A DNA stretch of 64,000 nt from an uncultured Pelagibacteraceae bacterium (GTDB taxonomy: Bacteria; Pseudomonadota; Alphaproteobacteria; Pelagibacterales; Pelagibacteraceae). The translations under genes were made by a program, and so were the position numbers. Below, piece after piece: positions 1-11,380 of the stretch. The notes beneath the pieces were generated by a model. That model had not been told where the DNA came from, did not search any database, and saw nothing but the letters and a program-made list of their open reading frames with translations. Every line of letters starts with the position of its first letter. The first letter of the stretch is position 1. Location: contig CACNCB010000002.1 of NCBI GenBank assembly GCA_902618695.1, positions 1 through 64,000 on the forward strand, given 5' to 3'.

Positions 1-18
1 TATGTTCAAGTATTCCAT
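1..18 (-). CDS. nuoH: NADH-quinone oxidoreductase subunit H, N-terminal codons only
   Basis: Only the first six codons lie in the window, reading M-E-Y-L-N-I from an ATG at 18-16. The start sits one base beyond the nuoG stop, where nuoH follows in the usual complex I gene order. The identity rests on position more than on sequence, since so few residues are visible. Confidence 0.6.
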
Positions 19-19
19 A

Positions 20-2047
20 TTAGCCCTCAGTACCAGTAGATTTTAAATTTAATTTTGAATTATTACATTCAACCATTGTTTTTGATGATCTAGCAATAAC
101 ATTTGAAAAATAATAATCTTTTACTTTAATTATTAAATTTTCATTTTGAAATTCTTTAACAGGATTATTTTGGTCAGTTAATTGTTTTTCTTTTTGTAGG
201 TTTAAATAATTAAACATACTGCTTTCTAATTCATCTTTGTCATTAAATAATTTTCTATTATTCATAAATTCAGCAAGTTCATTAATTATTTGCCAATCTT
301 CTTTTGCATCGCCTGGCGGATATGATGCTTTATAAGCTTTTTGAATTTTTCCTTCTAAATTAGTAAAGTATCCATCTTGTTCAGTATAGGCAGCTCCTGG
401 TAAAATAATATCAGCGGACTCAGCACCTTTATCGCCATGGCTGCCTTGATAAATTATAAATTCATTTTTTTTATCAAATTCCAAATTATCTTGACCTACA
501 AGATAAACAATATCAAATTTATGTTCTTTTAAATCGCTTATTAAATTATTTTTATTATTAATAATTCCAAGATCAATATTTCCTACTGTTGCTGCATCGG
601 TTGATAAAATGTTTAAAGAGTTCCATTCATCGGAAATTTTATTATTCTTTGATAAAAATTCTTTTGTTTTGTTAAATAAAAATTCAGAAGACTCTAATCT
701 TAATAGAGACTCACCAATAATAATTATTGGTTTTTTTGAATTAATAATTTCTTTAGATACTTCATGATTTCCTTCAAGGATATTATTTAAAGTTTTTGTT
801 TGACCATCTAAACTTTGATAAGGATAAGTTAAATCTCCAACTTCATTGAGTGAAATTATTTTTGTATTGTTGTTCAAGTAAGCTTTTCTAATTCTAGCAT
901 TTAAAATAGTTGCTTCATATCTTGGATTTGCACCTACTAAAAAAATTAAATCTGCTTCTTCAACTCCGTTTATGGAAGAATTAAACAAATAATTTTCTCT
1001 TTTTGAAGTATTTATAAATCTGTTATCAGATCTTGAATCATAATTTTTAGTATCAATTGTTCGATCAAAAAATTCTTTAAAAATATAACCAGTCTCCATA
1101 TTGCTTAAATCACCAATAAAACCACATATTTTTTCTTTTGATGTGTTTTCAAATTTAGATTTAATTATTTTATACACTTCATCCCATGAAGCTTTCTCAA
1201 ACTTACCGTTGTATTTGATAAATGGGGTGTCTAATCTTTGATGTAGAAGACCATCACAAGCATATCTCGTTTTGTCTGAGATCCATTCCTCGTTAATATC
1301 TTCATTTATAATTGGCAGAACTCTTTTAACTTCCCAATCATATGTATCTACTCTTACATTTGATCCTATTGCATCCATTACATCAATTGTTTCTGTTTTC
1401 TTTAGTTCCCATGGTCTAGCTTCAAATACATAAGGTTTTGATGTTAGAGCTCCTACTGGACATAAATCTACAACGTTAGCAGACAATTCGGATTGCATTG
1501 ATTGCTCTAGATAAGTTGTAATTTGCATATCTTCACCTCTTCCAATAGCACCAAGCTCTGGAACTCCAGCAACTTCTGTTGCAAATCTCACACATCTCGT
1601 GCAGTGAATACATCTTGTCATTTGAGTTTTAATCAATGGTCCCATATTTTTTTCAGGAACTGCTCTTTTGTTTTCTTTAAATCTTGATTTGTCTATTCCG
1701 TAGTACATTGATTGATCTTGAAGATCACATTCACCACCTTGATCACATACTGGACAATCTAAAGGATGGTTAGCTAATAAGAATTCCATCACTCCTTTTC
1801 GAGCTTTTTCTACTAAAGCAGTATTTGTTTTAATATTCATACCCTCAGTAGCTGGCATAGCACATGATGCAATTGGTTTAGGAGATTTTTCCATTTCAAC
1901 TAAACACATTCTACAATTGCCTGCTATCGATAATTTTTCGTGATAACAAAATCTTGGAATTTCAACACCAGCTTTTTCACAAGCTTGTAGAACAGTTAAA
2001 CCCTCTTCAACTTCAACTTCGATTTCATTAACTTTCAATTTAAGCAT
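20..2047 (-). CDS. nuoG: NADH-quinone oxidoreductase subunit G (complex I 75 kDa iron-sulfur subunit)
   Basis: This is the large iron-sulfur subunit of the peripheral arm of complex I, passing electrons from NuoEF towards NuoB. The N-terminus is a ferredoxin-like [2Fe-2S] domain with Cys34, Cys45, Cys48 and Cys62. A His-Cys3 cluster motif ([14 protein letters not shown]) follows near residues 94-107, then a CIHCTRC [4Fe-4S] motif near 145-152 with its partner in DLCPVGAL near 196. The rest is a degenerate molybdopterin-oxidoreductase-like domain. At 675 residues it has normal length. It overlaps the end of nuoF by 8 bases, consistent with translational coupling in the nuo operon. Confidence 0.97.
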   Translation of the reverse strand: MLKLKVNEIEVEVEEGLTVLQACEKAGVEIPRFCYHEKLSIAGNCRMCLVEMEKSPKPIASCAMPATEGMNIKTNTALVEKARKGVMEFLLANHPLDCPVCDQGGECDLQDQSMYYGIDKSRFKENKRAVPEKNMGPLIKTQMTRCIHCTRCVRFATEVAGVPELGAIGRGEDMQITTYLEQSMQSELSANVVDLCPVGALTSKPYVFEARPWELKKTETIDVMDAIGSNVRVDTYDWEVKRVLPIINEDINEEWISDKTRYACDGLLHQRLDTPFIKYNGKFEKASWDEVYKIIKSKFENTSKEKICGFIGDLSNMETGYIFKEFFDRTIDTKNYDSRSDNRFINTSKRENYLFNSSINGVEEADLIFLVGANPRYEATILNARIRKAYLNNNTKIISLNEVGDLTYPYQSLDGQTKTLNNILEGNHEVSKEIINSKKPIIIIGESLLRLESSEFLFNKTKEFLSKNNKISDEWNSLNILSTDAATVGNIDLGIINNKNNLISDLKEHKFDIVYLVGQDNLEFDKKNEFIIYQGSHGDKGAESADIILPGAAYTEQDGYFTNLEGKIQKAYKASYPPGDAKEDWQIINELAEFMNNRKLFNDKDELESSMFNYLNLQKEKQLTDQNNPVKEFQNENLIIKVKDYYFSNVIARSSKTMVECNNSKLNLKSTGTEG

Positions 2048-3371
2048 TTTTTTTGTCTAGTAAATGTTGATCAACTAAATATGGAATATTGTTTTTCTTT
2101 TGAACAATAGGATCTAAATTGTTTCTTTTCTCAATTTCTTTTTTAAAATGTCTAAGCAATCCTTGAACCGGCCAGGATGAACCTTCCCCAAATGCACAAA
2201 TAGTATGACCTGCTATTTGATTTGTAACATCTCCTAGCATATCTACCTCATCTTTGGTTGCATCTCCTTTTGCCATTCTCTCAAGCATTCTCCACATCCA
2301 ACCAGAACCTTCTCTACATGGTGTGCATTGTCCACAACTTTCATGTTTGTAAAATCTTGCTATTCTTGCCATACATTTAATTATATCCTGATCTTTATTA
2401 ATGACCACTATTCCTGCAGTTCCTAAACCACTTTTCTCAGCAATAAGGGAGTCAAAATCCATAGTTAATGTTTCACATTTCTCTTTTGGTATGAGTGGCA
2501 TTGATGAACCACCAGGAATTACTGCTTGAAGATTGTCCCAACCTCCAATAACGCCACCTGCATGAACTTCTATTAATTCTTTTAAAGGAATGTTCATCTC
2601 TTCCTCAACATTACACGGTGTATTTACATTTCCAGAAATACAAAATATTTTTGTCCCTGTATTCTTTTCTCTTCCAAGAGAAGCAAACCATTTTCCACCT
2701 CTTCTAAGAATTGTTGGAACTACAGCTATAGTTTCTACATTGTTAATAATTGTTGGACATCCATAAAGACCAATTAGAGCAGGGAATGGTGGTTTTAATC
2801 TTGGTTGTCCTTTTTTACCTTCGATACTTTCTAATAAAGCTGTTTCCTCTCCACAAATATACGCACCAGCTCCATAATGAATATAAATATCTAAATCCCA
2901 ACCAGTACCTGCTGCATTTTTACCTAATAGTTTATTCTCATAAGCTTCATCTATTGCAGCCTGTAGTTTTTGACCATCAACAAAATATTCTCCTCTTATA
3001 TAAATATAACAAACATGTGCTTGCACTACATAAGATGCAATTAAACAACCTTCTATTAACTTATGAGGCTCAAATCTTAAAATGTCTCTATCTTTGCAAG
3101 TTCCTGGTTCAGACTCATCACCGTTAATAACTAAGTAATGTGGTCTAGATCCAACTTCTTTTGGTGCAAATGACCATTTTAAACCTGTAGGAAATCCTGC
3201 CCCACCTCTACCTCTTAATTGAGATTCTTTAATTTCATTAATTATCCAGTCTCTTCCTTTGTCAGTAATTTCTTTTGTATTTACCCAATCACCTCTCTCT
3301 TTTGATGAAGATACATCTGAACCTTTATCATTATATAAATTTTGAAAAATTCTATCTTGATCTTTAAGCAT
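2040..3371 (-). CDS. nuoF: NADH-quinone oxidoreductase subunit F (NADH- and FMN-binding)
   Basis: NuoF is the 51 kDa subunit where NADH is oxidised and FMN is bound. The 443-residue product has the glycine-rich motif [10 protein letters not shown] near residue 54, a second motif [13 protein letters not shown] near 166, and the C-terminal [4Fe-4S] ligands in [12 protein letters not shown] near 344 with a further Cys in HTICAFGEG. It overlaps both nuoE upstream and nuoG downstream by 8 bases. Length and motifs are typical and nothing looks disrupted. Confidence 0.97.
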   Translation of the reverse strand: MLKDQDRIFQNLYNDKGSDVSSSKERGDWVNTKEITDKGRDWIINEIKESQLRGRGGAGFPTGLKWSFAPKEVGSRPHYLVINGDESEPGTCKDRDILRFEPHKLIEGCLIASYVVQAHVCYIYIRGEYFVDGQKLQAAIDEAYENKLLGKNAAGTGWDLDIYIHYGAGAYICGEETALLESIEGKKGQPRLKPPFPALIGLYGCPTIINNVETIAVVPTILRRGGKWFASLGREKNTGTKIFCISGNVNTPCNVEEEMNIPLKELIEVHAGGVIGGWDNLQAVIPGGSSMPLIPKEKCETLTMDFDSLIAEKSGLGTAGIVVINKDQDIIKCMARIARFYKHESCGQCTPCREGSGWMWRMLERMAKGDATKDEVDMLGDVTNQIAGHTICAFGEGSSWPVQGLLRHFKKEIEKRNNLDPIVQKKNNIPYLVDQHLLDKKNA

Positions 3372-3972
3372 TTTTTAAATCCATTAAGGTTTTTCTGTTA
3401 TTTTCTGGTTCATTATTTACTCTTCCTCTATACGAACCAGGTTTTGGGGTTTCTCCATTTAAAATTTTATCTAAAATATCTAAAGTTTGTTGTTTATCTA
3501 AATCTTCATAATAATCATCATTAATTTGCATCATTGGAGCATTGACACATGCCCCTAAACATTCAACTTCCATCCAAGAACAACTGTTATCATTTGATAA
3601 TTCACATTCGTTTTCAGAAATTTTTTCCTTACAGGCCTCAACTAATTGATTTGCACCTCTTATCATGCATGGTGTTGTGGTACATACTTGTATAAAATAC
3701 TTTCCTACTGGAGCTAAATTATACATTGTATAAAAAGTAGCTACCTCATAAACTTTAATATAAGGCATATCTAAAAATTTAGCGATATACTTCATTGCAG
3801 CTAATGGTATCCAATTATTATTTTGTTTTTGAGCAATATATAATAAAGCCATTACAGCGCTTTGTTGTTTGCCTTCAGGATATTTTGCAACAATAATATT
3901 TGCTGCTTCTAATGATGAAGCATTAAATTCAAAACTTTCTGGTTGATTTTTAGCAGGTCGTCTTAAACTCAT
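3364..3972 (-). CDS. nuoE: NADH-quinone oxidoreductase subunit E (24 kDa [2Fe-2S] subunit)
   Basis: NuoE carries the off-pathway [2Fe-2S] cluster of complex I in a thioredoxin-like fold. The four expected ligands are visible as Cys97, Cys102, Cys138 and Cys142 (motifs CTTTPC and ECLGAC). The N-terminal half is the helical domain usual in this family. The product has 202 residues. The gene starts 4 bases inside the end of nuoD and ends 8 bases inside nuoF, so it belongs to the same operon. Confidence 0.96.
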   Translation of the reverse strand: MSLRRPAKNQPESFEFNASSLEAANIIVAKYPEGKQQSAVMALLYIAQKQNNNWIPLAAMKYIAKFLDMPYIKVYEVATFYTMYNLAPVGKYFIQVCTTTPCMIRGANQLVEACKEKISENECELSNDNSCSWMEVECLGACVNAPMMQINDDYYEDLDKQQTLDILDKILNGETPKPGSYRGRVNNEPENNRKTLMDLKNA

Positions 3973-5144
3973 CTGTCTACCTCACCAAAAACAATATCTA
4001 AAGAACCTAATACCGCGGGAACATCAGCCAACATATGGCCTTTAATTAGATAATCCATTGATTGTAAGTGTGAAAATCCTGGTGCTCTTATTTTGCATTT
4101 GTAAGGTTTGCTTGACCCATCAGATATTAAGTAAACACCAAATTCTCCTTTTGGTGCCTCAACAGCTGTATAAATTTCATCTTTTGGAACTCTGTATCCC
4201 TCTGTGAAAAGTTTAAAATGATGTATTAAAGCTTCCATTGATTGTTTAATTTCTGCTTTTGGTGGTGGGCTAATCTTTCCATCTAACGATTTAATTGGAC
4301 CTTTTTCCATTTTAGATAAACATTGTTTAATAATTGAAACACTTTCTTTCATTTCTTCAATTCTGCATAAATATCTATCGTAACAATCTCCATTTTTTCC
4401 AACAGGAATTTTAAAGTCTAAACTTTCATAACAATCATAAGGTTGAGATTTTCTTAAATCCCATGGAACACCTGATCCTCTAATCATCACGCCTGAAAAA
4501 GAATAATCTAAAGCATCCTGTTTGGTAACAACTCCTATATCTACATTTCGTTGTTTAAAAATTCTATTTTCAGTTAATAAACTTTCTAAATCATTAATTA
4601 TTTTTGGAAATGTTTCACAAAATTCAGCTATATCTTCTTCCAAGCCTTGAGGTAAATCTTGATGAACTCCACCTGCTCTAAAATAATTTGCATGAAGTCT
4701 TGAACCAGAAACTCTCTCGTAAAAACCCATTAACTTTTCTCTTTCCTCAAACCCCCACAAAGTTGGAGTTAGAGCACCAACGTCCATAGCTTGTGTAGTC
4801 ACGTTTAATATATGGCTTAAAATTCTTCCTATCTCACAAAATATTACTCTTATATATTGAGCTCTAATTGGAACATCTATTTCAAGTATTTTTTCAGTTG
4901 CTAAAGCAAAGGCATGTTCTTGGTTCATCGGAGCAACATAATCAAGTCGATCAAAGTAAGGAACTGCCTGCATATAAGTTTTGTTTTCGATAAGTTTTTC
5001 TGTTCCTCTGTGAAGTAAACCGATGTGAGGATCTGCTTTTTCAACTACTTCGCCATCTAACTCTAAGATTAATCTTAGAACACCATGAGCAGCTGGATGC
5101 TGAGGACCAAAATTCAAATTTAAATTTTTAATTTTTTTTGTCAT
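3969..5144 (-). CDS. nuoD: NADH-quinone oxidoreductase subunit D (49 kDa subunit)
   Basis: NuoD helps form the quinone-binding site with NuoB. The family signature [15 protein letters not shown] lies near residues 11-25, and the C-terminal half carries the conserved segments [13 protein letters not shown] and [14 protein letters not shown]-like ending. I chose the ATG at 5144 (M-T-K-K-I-K, 391 residues). The open frame extends to 5222, but that extra 26-residue stretch is low complexity and overlaps nuoC more deeply. With this start the overlap with nuoC is 17 bases. NuoC and NuoD are separate, not fused as in enterobacteria. Confidence 0.95.
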   Translation of the reverse strand: MTKKIKNLNLNFGPQHPAAHGVLRLILELDGEVVEKADPHIGLLHRGTEKLIENKTYMQAVPYFDRLDYVAPMNQEHAFALATEKILEIDVPIRAQYIRVIFCEIGRILSHILNVTTQAMDVGALTPTLWGFEEREKLMGFYERVSGSRLHANYFRAGGVHQDLPQGLEEDIAEFCETFPKIINDLESLLTENRIFKQRNVDIGVVTKQDALDYSFSGVMIRGSGVPWDLRKSQPYDCYESLDFKIPVGKNGDCYDRYLCRIEEMKESVSIIKQCLSKMEKGPIKSLDGKISPPPKAEIKQSMEALIHHFKLFTEGYRVPKDEIYTAVEAPKGEFGVYLISDGSSKPYKCKIRAPGFSHLQSMDYLIKGHMLADVPAVLGSLDIVFGEVDR

Positions 5145-5733
5145 TATTCTCAATTTTTTCTTTGATATATTTAGTCCCTTCCCATGGGCTTTCATAATCG
5201 AAATTTCTATAATTTTGCTCAAGCTTTACTGGTTCACTAATTACCTTCTTCTGATCTTCACTGTATCTAACCTCTGTATGTCCTGTTAATGGAAAATCTT
5301 TTCTTAGAGGGTGTCCTTCAAAACCATAATCAGTTAGTATTCTTCTTAAATCTGGATGATCTTTAAAAGAAACACCGTACATATCAAAAACTTCTCTTTC
5401 CATCCAGTTAGCTGCTGGAAAGATACTGGTTATGGATGGTATAATTTCATTTTCTGCAATTGTGTATTTTAAAATTAATCGTTGATTAAATTCATGACTT
5501 AAAAATAAATATACAACCTCAAATCTTTGATTATTTTCTGGATAATCAGTAACTGTTATGTCAATAAGTTGTCTGAATTTAGTGTCAGTATTTGTCTTTA
5601 TAAACAAAACCACATCAATAAGATCATCTTTATCAGTTTCAAGATAAATCTGATTATGTTTAATCTCTGTTCTATTAATTTTAGTTGTTAACTCAGAGTT
5701 AATTTTTTTTTCTAGATCAATTAAATTTTTCAT
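5128..5733 (-). CDS. nuoC: NADH-quinone oxidoreductase subunit C (30 kDa subunit)
   Basis: This 201-residue protein is the 30 kDa peripheral-arm subunit. It is identified by the conserved C-terminal block [20 protein letters not shown] followed by [19 protein letters not shown] near residues 120-160. It starts 2 bases after the nuoB stop and overlaps nuoD by 17 bases. Length and architecture are normal for an alphaproteobacterial NuoC. Confidence 0.96.
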   Translation of the reverse strand: MKNLIDLEKKINSELTTKINRTEIKHNQIYLETDKDDLIDVVLFIKTNTDTKFRQLIDITVTDYPENNQRFEVVYLFLSHEFNQRLILKYTIAENEIIPSITSIFPAANWMEREVFDMYGVSFKDHPDLRRILTDYGFEGHPLRKDFPLTGHTEVRYSEDQKKVISEPVKLEQNYRNFDYESPWEGTKYIKEKIENNDKKN

Positions 5734-5735
5734 AA

Positions 5736-6251
5736 CTATCTTGTTATAGAACCCTTTTTTCTAATTTTTTTTTGAAGTTGTAATATTCCATAAAGCAATG
5801 CCTCAGCTGATGGAGGACATCCAGGCACGTAAACGTCAACTGGAACTATTCTATCACAACCTCTCACTACAGAATATGAATAATGATAATACCCACCACC
5901 ATTTGCGCAGCTTCCCATTGAAATAACATATCTTGGTTCTGGCATTTGATCGTAAACTTTTCTTAAAGCTGGCGCCATTTTATTTGTTAATGTTCCTGCT
6001 ACAATCATTACATCTGATTGTCTTGGGGAAGCTCTTGGTGCAGCACCAAATCTTTCAAGATCATATCTAGGCATTGAAGTTTGCATCATTTCAACAGCAC
6101 AACAAGCTAATCCAAAAGTCATCCAATGAAGCGATCCTGATCTTGACCAATTAATTAAATTATCAAGAGAAGTTGTTATAAAACCATTCTTACTAAAATC
6201 TTCTGCAAGTTGTTTAAATTCCTCAGGAACTTGATCTATTTTATTGTTCAT
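5736..6251 (-). CDS. nuoB: NADH-quinone oxidoreductase subunit B (terminal N2 cluster subunit)
   Basis: NuoB binds cluster N2, the last electron carrier before quinone. The 171-residue sequence shows the tandem cysteines of [10 protein letters not shown] near residue 50, plus further cysteines in [11 protein letters not shown] and [13 protein letters not shown], which together make the unusual N2 ligand set. The gene lies between nuoA (15-base gap) and nuoC (2-base gap) in standard order. Confidence 0.97.
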   Translation of the reverse strand: MNNKIDQVPEEFKQLAEDFSKNGFITTSLDNLINWSRSGSLHWMTFGLACCAVEMMQTSMPRYDLERFGAAPRASPRQSDVMIVAGTLTNKMAPALRKVYDQMPEPRYVISMGSCANGGGYYHYSYSVVRGCDRIVPVDVYVPGCPPSAEALLYGILQLQKKIRKKGSITR

Positions 6252-6266
6252 TGTGGTTTATAATTT

Positions 6267-6635
6267 TTATTCCCAGTCTAAAGCACCTTTTTTCCATTCA
6301 TAAATAAAACCTATTGTAAGTATGAACAAAAAAATCATCATTGATGAAAAACCTAATAATCCAATATTTCCAAGTGATATTGCCCATGGAAATAAAAATG
6401 CTATCTCTAAATCAAAAATAATAAATAGAATTGCAACCAAATAAAATCTCACATCAAATTCCATTCTTGAGTCCTCGAAAGGTTCAAAACCACATTCATA
6501 AGCTGAAAGTTTTTCGGGATCAGGTTTTTTTGGCGATAGAATAAAGTTTACAACAACAAAAGCGCAGCTCAGCCCGAGAGCTAATACTAAAAATATTATT
6601 ATTGGTAAGTAATCTTTTAAAAAATCAGATAACAT
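6267..6635 (-). CDS. nuoA: NADH-quinone oxidoreductase subunit A (membrane arm)
   Basis: NuoA is a small three-helix membrane subunit at the junction of the membrane and peripheral arms. The 122-residue product has three hydrophobic helices and the family signatures [27 protein letters not shown] (split here across residues about 46-72) and [12 protein letters not shown]. It is the first gene of the nuo operon. Its start lies 87 bases downstream of tRNA-Asp on the same strand, so transcription may come from the tRNA region or from a promoter in that gap. Confidence 0.96.
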   Translation of the reverse strand: MLSDFLKDYLPIIIFLVLALGLSCAFVVVNFILSPKKPDPEKLSAYECGFEPFEDSRMEFDVRFYLVAILFIIFDLEIAFLFPWAISLGNIGLLGFSSMMIFLFILTIGFIYEWKKGALDWE

Positions 6636-6722
6636 GGAAATCTATATATCAGTTTTTATCTGTTGTTGAAGGGCTGATACGTCACATTTTTATTAATATT
6701 AACGTTAAAAAATGCTTAAAAG

Positions 6723-6799
6723 TGGCGGGAGTGAAGGGACTCGAACCCTCGACCTATCGCGTGACAGGCGATCGCTCTAACCAACTGAGCTACACCCCC
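6723..6799 (-). tRNA. tRNA-Asp (GTC)
   Basis: Folding the minus strand gives a full cloverleaf of 77 bases. The acceptor arm pairs GGGGGTG with CACTCCC, including one G-T pair. The anticodon loop CTGTCAC gives anticodon GTC. The T-arm contains GGTTCGAGTCC, and the discriminator G is followed by an encoded CCA. It lies 12 bases downstream of tRNA-Val and upstream of nuoA. Confidence 0.96.
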
Positions 6800-6811
6800 A
6801 CTTTGAAGTTT

Positions 6812-6887
6812 TGGTGGGCAGTAAAGGACTCGAACCTTTGACCCCCTCGGTGTAAACGAGATGCTCTACCAACTGAGCTAACCGCCC
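6812..6887 (-). tRNA. tRNA-Val (TAC)
   Basis: The minus strand folds into a 76-base cloverleaf. The acceptor GGGCGGT pairs with ACTGCCC, the D-arm is TAGCTCAGTTGGTAGAGC, the anticodon loop TTTACAC gives TAC, and the T-loop is GTTCGAG. CCA is encoded after discriminator A. It is followed closely by tRNA-Asp, so the two probably share a transcript. Confidence 0.96.
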
Positions 6888-6936
6888 AAAACAAGGCTAT
6901 TTATTACATCAACACTTAAATAATGTAAATTAATTA

Positions 6937-9315
6937 TTATTGAATACTAGCTTGAGATTTATCGTCTTTTTTAGATATATCGACCTCAACCCACTCTGTT
7001 GGTTTAAGTTCTTTTGTTAAAGCTATTTTTATAACCTGATCAGCATATTCAACTGACGTAATCTTAATATCGTCTATAATTTTCTTAGGCATATCTATTA
7101 AATCTTTCTCGTTCTCTTTAGGAATTAAAACTTCTTTTATTCCGGCTCTATGTGCGGCTAATAATTTTTCTTTCAAACCACCAATTGGTAGAACTTGCCC
7201 AGTTAATGTTACTTCACCTGTCATTGCAACATCTCTTCTTACTGGAATTTTGGTAATTGATGAAACAATAGATGTAACCATTCCAATACCAGCAGATGGA
7301 CCATCTTTTGGTGTTGCTCCTTCAGGAACATGAATATGAAAATCTTTTTTTTCAAAAATAGGAGGGATAATTCCATACTCTAAACATTTTGATCTTACAA
7401 AAGATTTTGCAGCTTTCACAGACTCCTGCATAACATCACCTAATTTACCAGTTATTTGCATCCTTCCTTTTCCTGGCATAGTAACAGTCTCAATTTTTAA
7501 AATTTCTCCACCATATTCAGTCCAAGCAAGCCCTGTTACTATACCTACTCTATTATCAGTCTCTAATTCTCCAAACTTAAACTTGGGTACACCTAAAAAA
7601 TCAGATAAATTTTTATTATTGATACCAACTTCTTTTTCTTCTCCGGATACAACTTTTTTAACTACTTTTCTTGCAAGTTTTGAAATCTCTCTTTCAAGAT
7701 TTCTAACACCTGACTCTTTTGTGTAACCTCTAATAACTTCTTTTATAATGTCGTCATCCAACTTCATTTCTTTTTCTTTAACACCATTATCTTTGATTTG
7801 TTTTGGTAATAAATATTTGTTTGCGATATTAATTTTTTCATCTTCTGTGTAACCTGCTAATCTAATTACTTCCATTCTATCTAGTAAAGGAGGTAAAATA
7901 TTTAATGTATTAGCAGTAGTTACAAACATCACATCAGATAAATCATAATCAACTTCTAAATAATGATCATTGAAAGTTGTATTTTGTTCAGGATCTAAAG
8001 CTTCTAGTAATGCTGATGATGGGTCTCCTCTATAATCATTCCCAATTTTATCAATTTCGTCCAATAAAATTAGAGGATTTTTTGTTCCAGCTTTTTTCAT
8101 CATCTGAATAATTTTTCCTGGCAAAGATCCAATATAAGTTCGTCTGTGACCACGTATTTCTGCTTCGTCTCTCATTCCACCAACTGACATTCTAACAAAT
8201 TCTCTGTTTGTAGCTTTTGCAATTGATTTTCCTAAAGAGGTTTTTCCAACTCCTGGAGGTCCAACCAAACATAAAATTGGACCTTTAATTTTTTCCATTC
8301 TTTTTTGAACAGCTAAAAATTCTATTATTCTCTCTTTAACTTTTTCTAATCCAAAGTGATCTTTATCAAGAATATTTAAAGCTTTTTTTAAATCTATATC
8401 AACTTCACTTTTCTTATGCCAAGGAAGTTCAGTCATCCAGTCTAAATAATTTCTCACAACTGTTGCCTCAGCAGACATCGGACTCATATTTTTTAATTTT
8501 TTCAATTCTTGTAAGCATTTCTTCTCTATTTCTTTTGGCATCTTGGCCTTTGTAATTGCTTTATTCAGACTAGTTGTTTCATCTTTACCGTCTTCAATTT
8601 CACCAAGTTCTTTTTGAATAGCTTTTAGTTGCTCATTTAAATAATACTCTCTTTGTGTTTTTTCCATTTGAGTTTTAACTCTGCCTCTTATTCTTTTTTC
8701 AACACCAATAATACTTGTCTCATTTTCCATTATTTTTATAATGGCATTTAATCTTTTTTTAACGTCTACAGTTTCAAATATTTGTTGTTTTTCTGAAATA
8801 GTAGCGGTTATTTGAGAAGCAACATTATCTGCAATTTGTGAAGGATCTTTTAATTGCTTAATTGTATTAATTGTCTCGTTAGAAATTTTTTTATTTATTG
8901 AAGTTAATTTTTCTAATCTCCTTAAAGCTGTAGCAGCTAAAGGGAATAAATCCTCATCTTTAGGTAAAACATCGTTATAGTAAGTGTAATCACATGTTAT
9001 AAATTTTTCATTATCTTTAAAATCTAAAATTTTTACTCTTTTAATCCCTTCTACCAAAACTTTAACTGTACCATCTGGTAATTTTAACAATTGTAAAATA
9101 CTTCCTTCACAACCATACATAAAAACATCGGTTTTCTTTGGGTCATCAATTTCTGAATTTTTTTGAGTAACAAGAATAATCTTTTTATCTTTTTTCATTA
9201 CTTCATTTAATGCTGAAATAGATTTATCTCTCCCTACAAAAAGAGGAATTACCATACTAGGAAAGACTACAATGTCCCTCAATGGGAGTAAGGGTAGTAA
9301 AATTTTGACATCCAT
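6937..9315 (-). CDS. lon: ATP-dependent protease Lon
   Basis: Lon is a cytoplasmic AAA+ serine protease that degrades misfolded and regulatory proteins. The 792-residue protein has the N-terminal substrate-binding domain (LPLLPLRDIVVFPSMVIPL at the start), then the AAA+ module with Walker A GPPGVGKTSLGKS near residue 350. The C-terminal protease domain carries the catalytic Ser in PKDGPSAGIGM and the catalytic Lys in GGLKEKLLAAHRAG. The gene is downstream of tig, clpP and clpX on the same strand, with a 60-base gap after clpX that may hold its own promoter. Confidence 0.97.
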   Translation of the reverse strand: MDVKILLPLLPLRDIVVFPSMVIPLFVGRDKSISALNEVMKKDKKIILVTQKNSEIDDPKKTDVFMYGCEGSILQLLKLPDGTVKVLVEGIKRVKILDFKDNEKFITCDYTYYNDVLPKDEDLFPLAATALRRLEKLTSINKKISNETINTIKQLKDPSQIADNVASQITATISEKQQIFETVDVKKRLNAIIKIMENETSIIGVEKRIRGRVKTQMEKTQREYYLNEQLKAIQKELGEIEDGKDETTSLNKAITKAKMPKEIEKKCLQELKKLKNMSPMSAEATVVRNYLDWMTELPWHKKSEVDIDLKKALNILDKDHFGLEKVKERIIEFLAVQKRMEKIKGPILCLVGPPGVGKTSLGKSIAKATNREFVRMSVGGMRDEAEIRGHRRTYIGSLPGKIIQMMKKAGTKNPLILLDEIDKIGNDYRGDPSSALLEALDPEQNTTFNDHYLEVDYDLSDVMFVTTANTLNILPPLLDRMEVIRLAGYTEDEKINIANKYLLPKQIKDNGVKEKEMKLDDDIIKEVIRGYTKESGVRNLEREISKLARKVVKKVVSGEEKEVGINNKNLSDFLGVPKFKFGELETDNRVGIVTGLAWTEYGGEILKIETVTMPGKGRMQITGKLGDVMQESVKAAKSFVRSKCLEYGIIPPIFEKKDFHIHVPEGATPKDGPSAGIGMVTSIVSSITKIPVRRDVAMTGEVTLTGQVLPIGGLKEKLLAAHRAGIKEVLIPKENEKDLIDMPKKIIDDIKITSVEYADQVIKIALTKELKPTEWVEVDISKKDDKSQASIQ

Positions 9316-9375
9316 ACGAACAATATGGATATTATATTTTATAATGCAATAGGTATTTCTTACTTATTAAGGATA

Positions 9376-10644
9376 TTAAGCCGCTGTGGTCTTATTTGAC
9401 TTAGATTTATTGTCATCTTTAGCATGAACTAAGATTGGTTGTGATTGTCCTTTAGCTGCACCAGCATCAATAATTACTTCCTCAATATTGTCTTGACTAG
9501 GAAGGTCATACATTGTTTTCAATAAAATATTTTCTAAAATTGATCTCAATCCCCTTGCTCCAGTTTTTTTGCTAATTGCTTTTTGTGCTATTTCTTTTAA
9601 AGCATTTTCTTTAAAAGTTAATTTAGCACCATCTAATTTAAATAATTCTTGATATTGTTTTGTCAAAGAATTTTTTGGTTCTTGTAATATTTTTATTAAT
9701 GACTTTTCATCTAAATCTTCAAGTGTTGCTATCATTGGAAGTCTTCCTATAAATTCTGGAATCAATCCAAATTTTAATAAATCTTCTGGCTCTAAACCTT
9801 TCATCCATTCGCCAGTTTTTTTATCTTGTGTATTTTTTACATCTGCACCAAAACCAATTGATGTACCTTTATCTCTTTGAGAAATTATTTTATCAAGACC
9901 TGCAAAAGCACCACCACATATAAACAAAATATTTGTAGTATCAACTTGTAAAAATTCTTGCTGAGGATGTTTTCTGCCGCCTTGGGGTGGAACACTTGCA
10001 ACTGTTCCTTCCATTATTTTTAGAAGAGCTTGTTGAACTCCTTCTCCAGACACATCTCTTGTTATTGATGGGTTTTCAGATTTTCTACTAATTTTATCAA
10101 CCTCATCAATATAAACTATTCCTCTTTGAGCCTTTTCAACATTATAGTCAGATGCTTGTAACAATTTTAAAATAATATTTTCAACATCCTCTCCAACATA
10201 ACCAGCTTCTGTTAGAGTGGTTGCGTCAGCCATTGTAAATGGAACGTCTAAAATTCTAGCAAGAGTTTGTGCAAGTAATGTTTTTCCACAACCTGTAGGA
10301 CCCACTAAAAGTATATTAGATTTTGAAAGCTCAACATTTTTACTTGTTTTGCTCTCATAATTTAATCTTTTGTAATGATTATGAACTGCAACAGATAATA
10401 CTTTCTTTGCATGAGCTTGGCCAATAACATAATCATCTAACACTGAACAAATTTCTTTTGGAGATGGAAGGCCATCTTGATGTTTTACAAAAGTATCTTT
10501 GCTCTCCTCTTTAATAATGTCCATACAAAGCTCAACACATTCATCGCATATGAAAACAGTTGGACCAGCAATCAATTTTCTTACTTCATGTTGGCTCTTG
10601 CCGCAGAAAGAACAGTAAAGAATATTTTTATTGTTTGTTGTCAT
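9376..10644 (-). CDS. clpX: ClpXP ATPase subunit ClpX
   Basis: ClpX unfolds substrates and feeds them to ClpP. The N-terminal zinc-binding domain has Cys11, Cys14, Cys33 and Cys36. The AAA+ domain has Walker A GPTGCGKT near residue 116, Walker [11 protein letters not shown], and the IGFG loop ([10 protein letters not shown]) that docks on ClpP. The length of 422 residues is typical. It follows clpP after 92 bases in the order tig-clpP-clpX-lon common to many Proteobacteria. Confidence 0.97.
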   Translation of the reverse strand: MTTNNKNILYCSFCGKSQHEVRKLIAGPTVFICDECVELCMDIIKEESKDTFVKHQDGLPSPKEICSVLDDYVIGQAHAKKVLSVAVHNHYKRLNYESKTSKNVELSKSNILLVGPTGCGKTLLAQTLARILDVPFTMADATTLTEAGYVGEDVENIILKLLQASDYNVEKAQRGIVYIDEVDKISRKSENPSITRDVSGEGVQQALLKIMEGTVASVPPQGGRKHPQQEFLQVDTTNILFICGGAFAGLDKIISQRDKGTSIGFGADVKNTQDKKTGEWMKGLEPEDLLKFGLIPEFIGRLPMIATLEDLDEKSLIKILQEPKNSLTKQYQELFKLDGAKLTFKENALKEIAQKAISKKTGARGLRSILENILLKTMYDLPSQDNIEEVIIDAGAAKGQSQPILVHAKDDNKSKSNKTTAA

Positions 10645-10736
10645 TTTAATTTTTATAACGAATCGATTTAATTACTTTATTATAGAAGACTCACACTAAT
10701 CAAGTTTGGATTAATTATGCCTCAATATATTGTGTC

Positions 10737-11348
10737 TTAAGATCTTTTTTCTACTACTTCGTCAATAAGACCAAAAGATTGTGCGACATCTGCTGTCATA
10801 AAATTATCTCTTTCAAGAGCAGATTTTATTTCGTCAACGCTTTTTCCAGTGTGTCTAGAATAAATTTCATTAAGCCTTTTCTTCAAAGACAAAACTTCAT
10901 TAGCGTGAATTTCAATATCTGTTGCCTGACCTTGAAAACCTGCAGATGGTTGGTGAACCATTATTCTTGAATTTGGTAATGAAAATCTTTTTCCTTTTGT
11001 ACCTGCAGCAAGTAAAAAGGAGCCCATTGAAGCTGCTTGACCAATACATAAAGTTGAAATGTCTGGTTTCACATACTGCATTGTATCATAAATACCGAGG
11101 CCCGCTGTAACTAAACCTCCAGGGCTATTAATGTATAAATAAATTTCTTTTTTTGGATCTTCAGCTTCTAAAAATAACAATTGAGCAGTAACTAATGATG
11201 CAACGTTGTCATTAATTTGACCTGTTAAAAAAATAATTCTTTCTTTTAATAATCTTGAATAAATATCATAAGCTCTTTCTCCTTTGCTAGATTGTTCGAC
11301 TACCATTGGTACAAGATTGCTCATATGTTCTGATAATTTTGATGTCAT
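10737..11348 (-). CDS. clpP: ATP-dependent Clp protease proteolytic subunit
   Basis: ClpP forms the tetradecameric serine-protease barrel that works with ClpX. The catalytic triad is visible as Ser107 (GQAASMG), His132 ([10 protein letters not shown]) and Asp181 ([11 protein letters not shown]). The 203-residue length is normal. The gene starts 32 bases after tig. The glycine-rich NSPGG segment near residue 74 is the conserved oxyanion and substrate-binding strand. Confidence 0.97.
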   Translation of the reverse strand: MTSKLSEHMSNLVPMVVEQSSKGERAYDIYSRLLKERIIFLTGQINDNVASLVTAQLLFLEAEDPKKEIYLYINSPGGLVTAGLGIYDTMQYVKPDISTLCIGQAASMGSFLLAAGTKGKRFSLPNSRIMVHQPSAGFQGQATDIEIHANEVLSLKKRLNEIYSRHTGKSVDEIKSALERDNFMTADVAQSFGLIDEVVEKRS

Positions 11349-11380
11349 AAGTTGATTCGTTCTACTTATACAACTTGAGA

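Noticed and set aside
2750-3127. 125-codon plus-strand frame inside nuoF
   Set aside because: It is antisense to a fully conserved nuoF coding region, and the translation is Leu/Tyr/His-rich with no domain.
5145-5222. N-terminal extension of nuoD
   Set aside because: The extra 26 codons overlap nuoC and lack family similarity. The ATG at 5144 gives the expected NuoD N-terminus.
6602-6841. 79-codon plus-strand frame over the tRNA pair
   Set aside because: It is the antisense reading of tRNA-Asp and tRNA-Val, a well-known false ORF type (KGLEPSTYRVTGD pattern).
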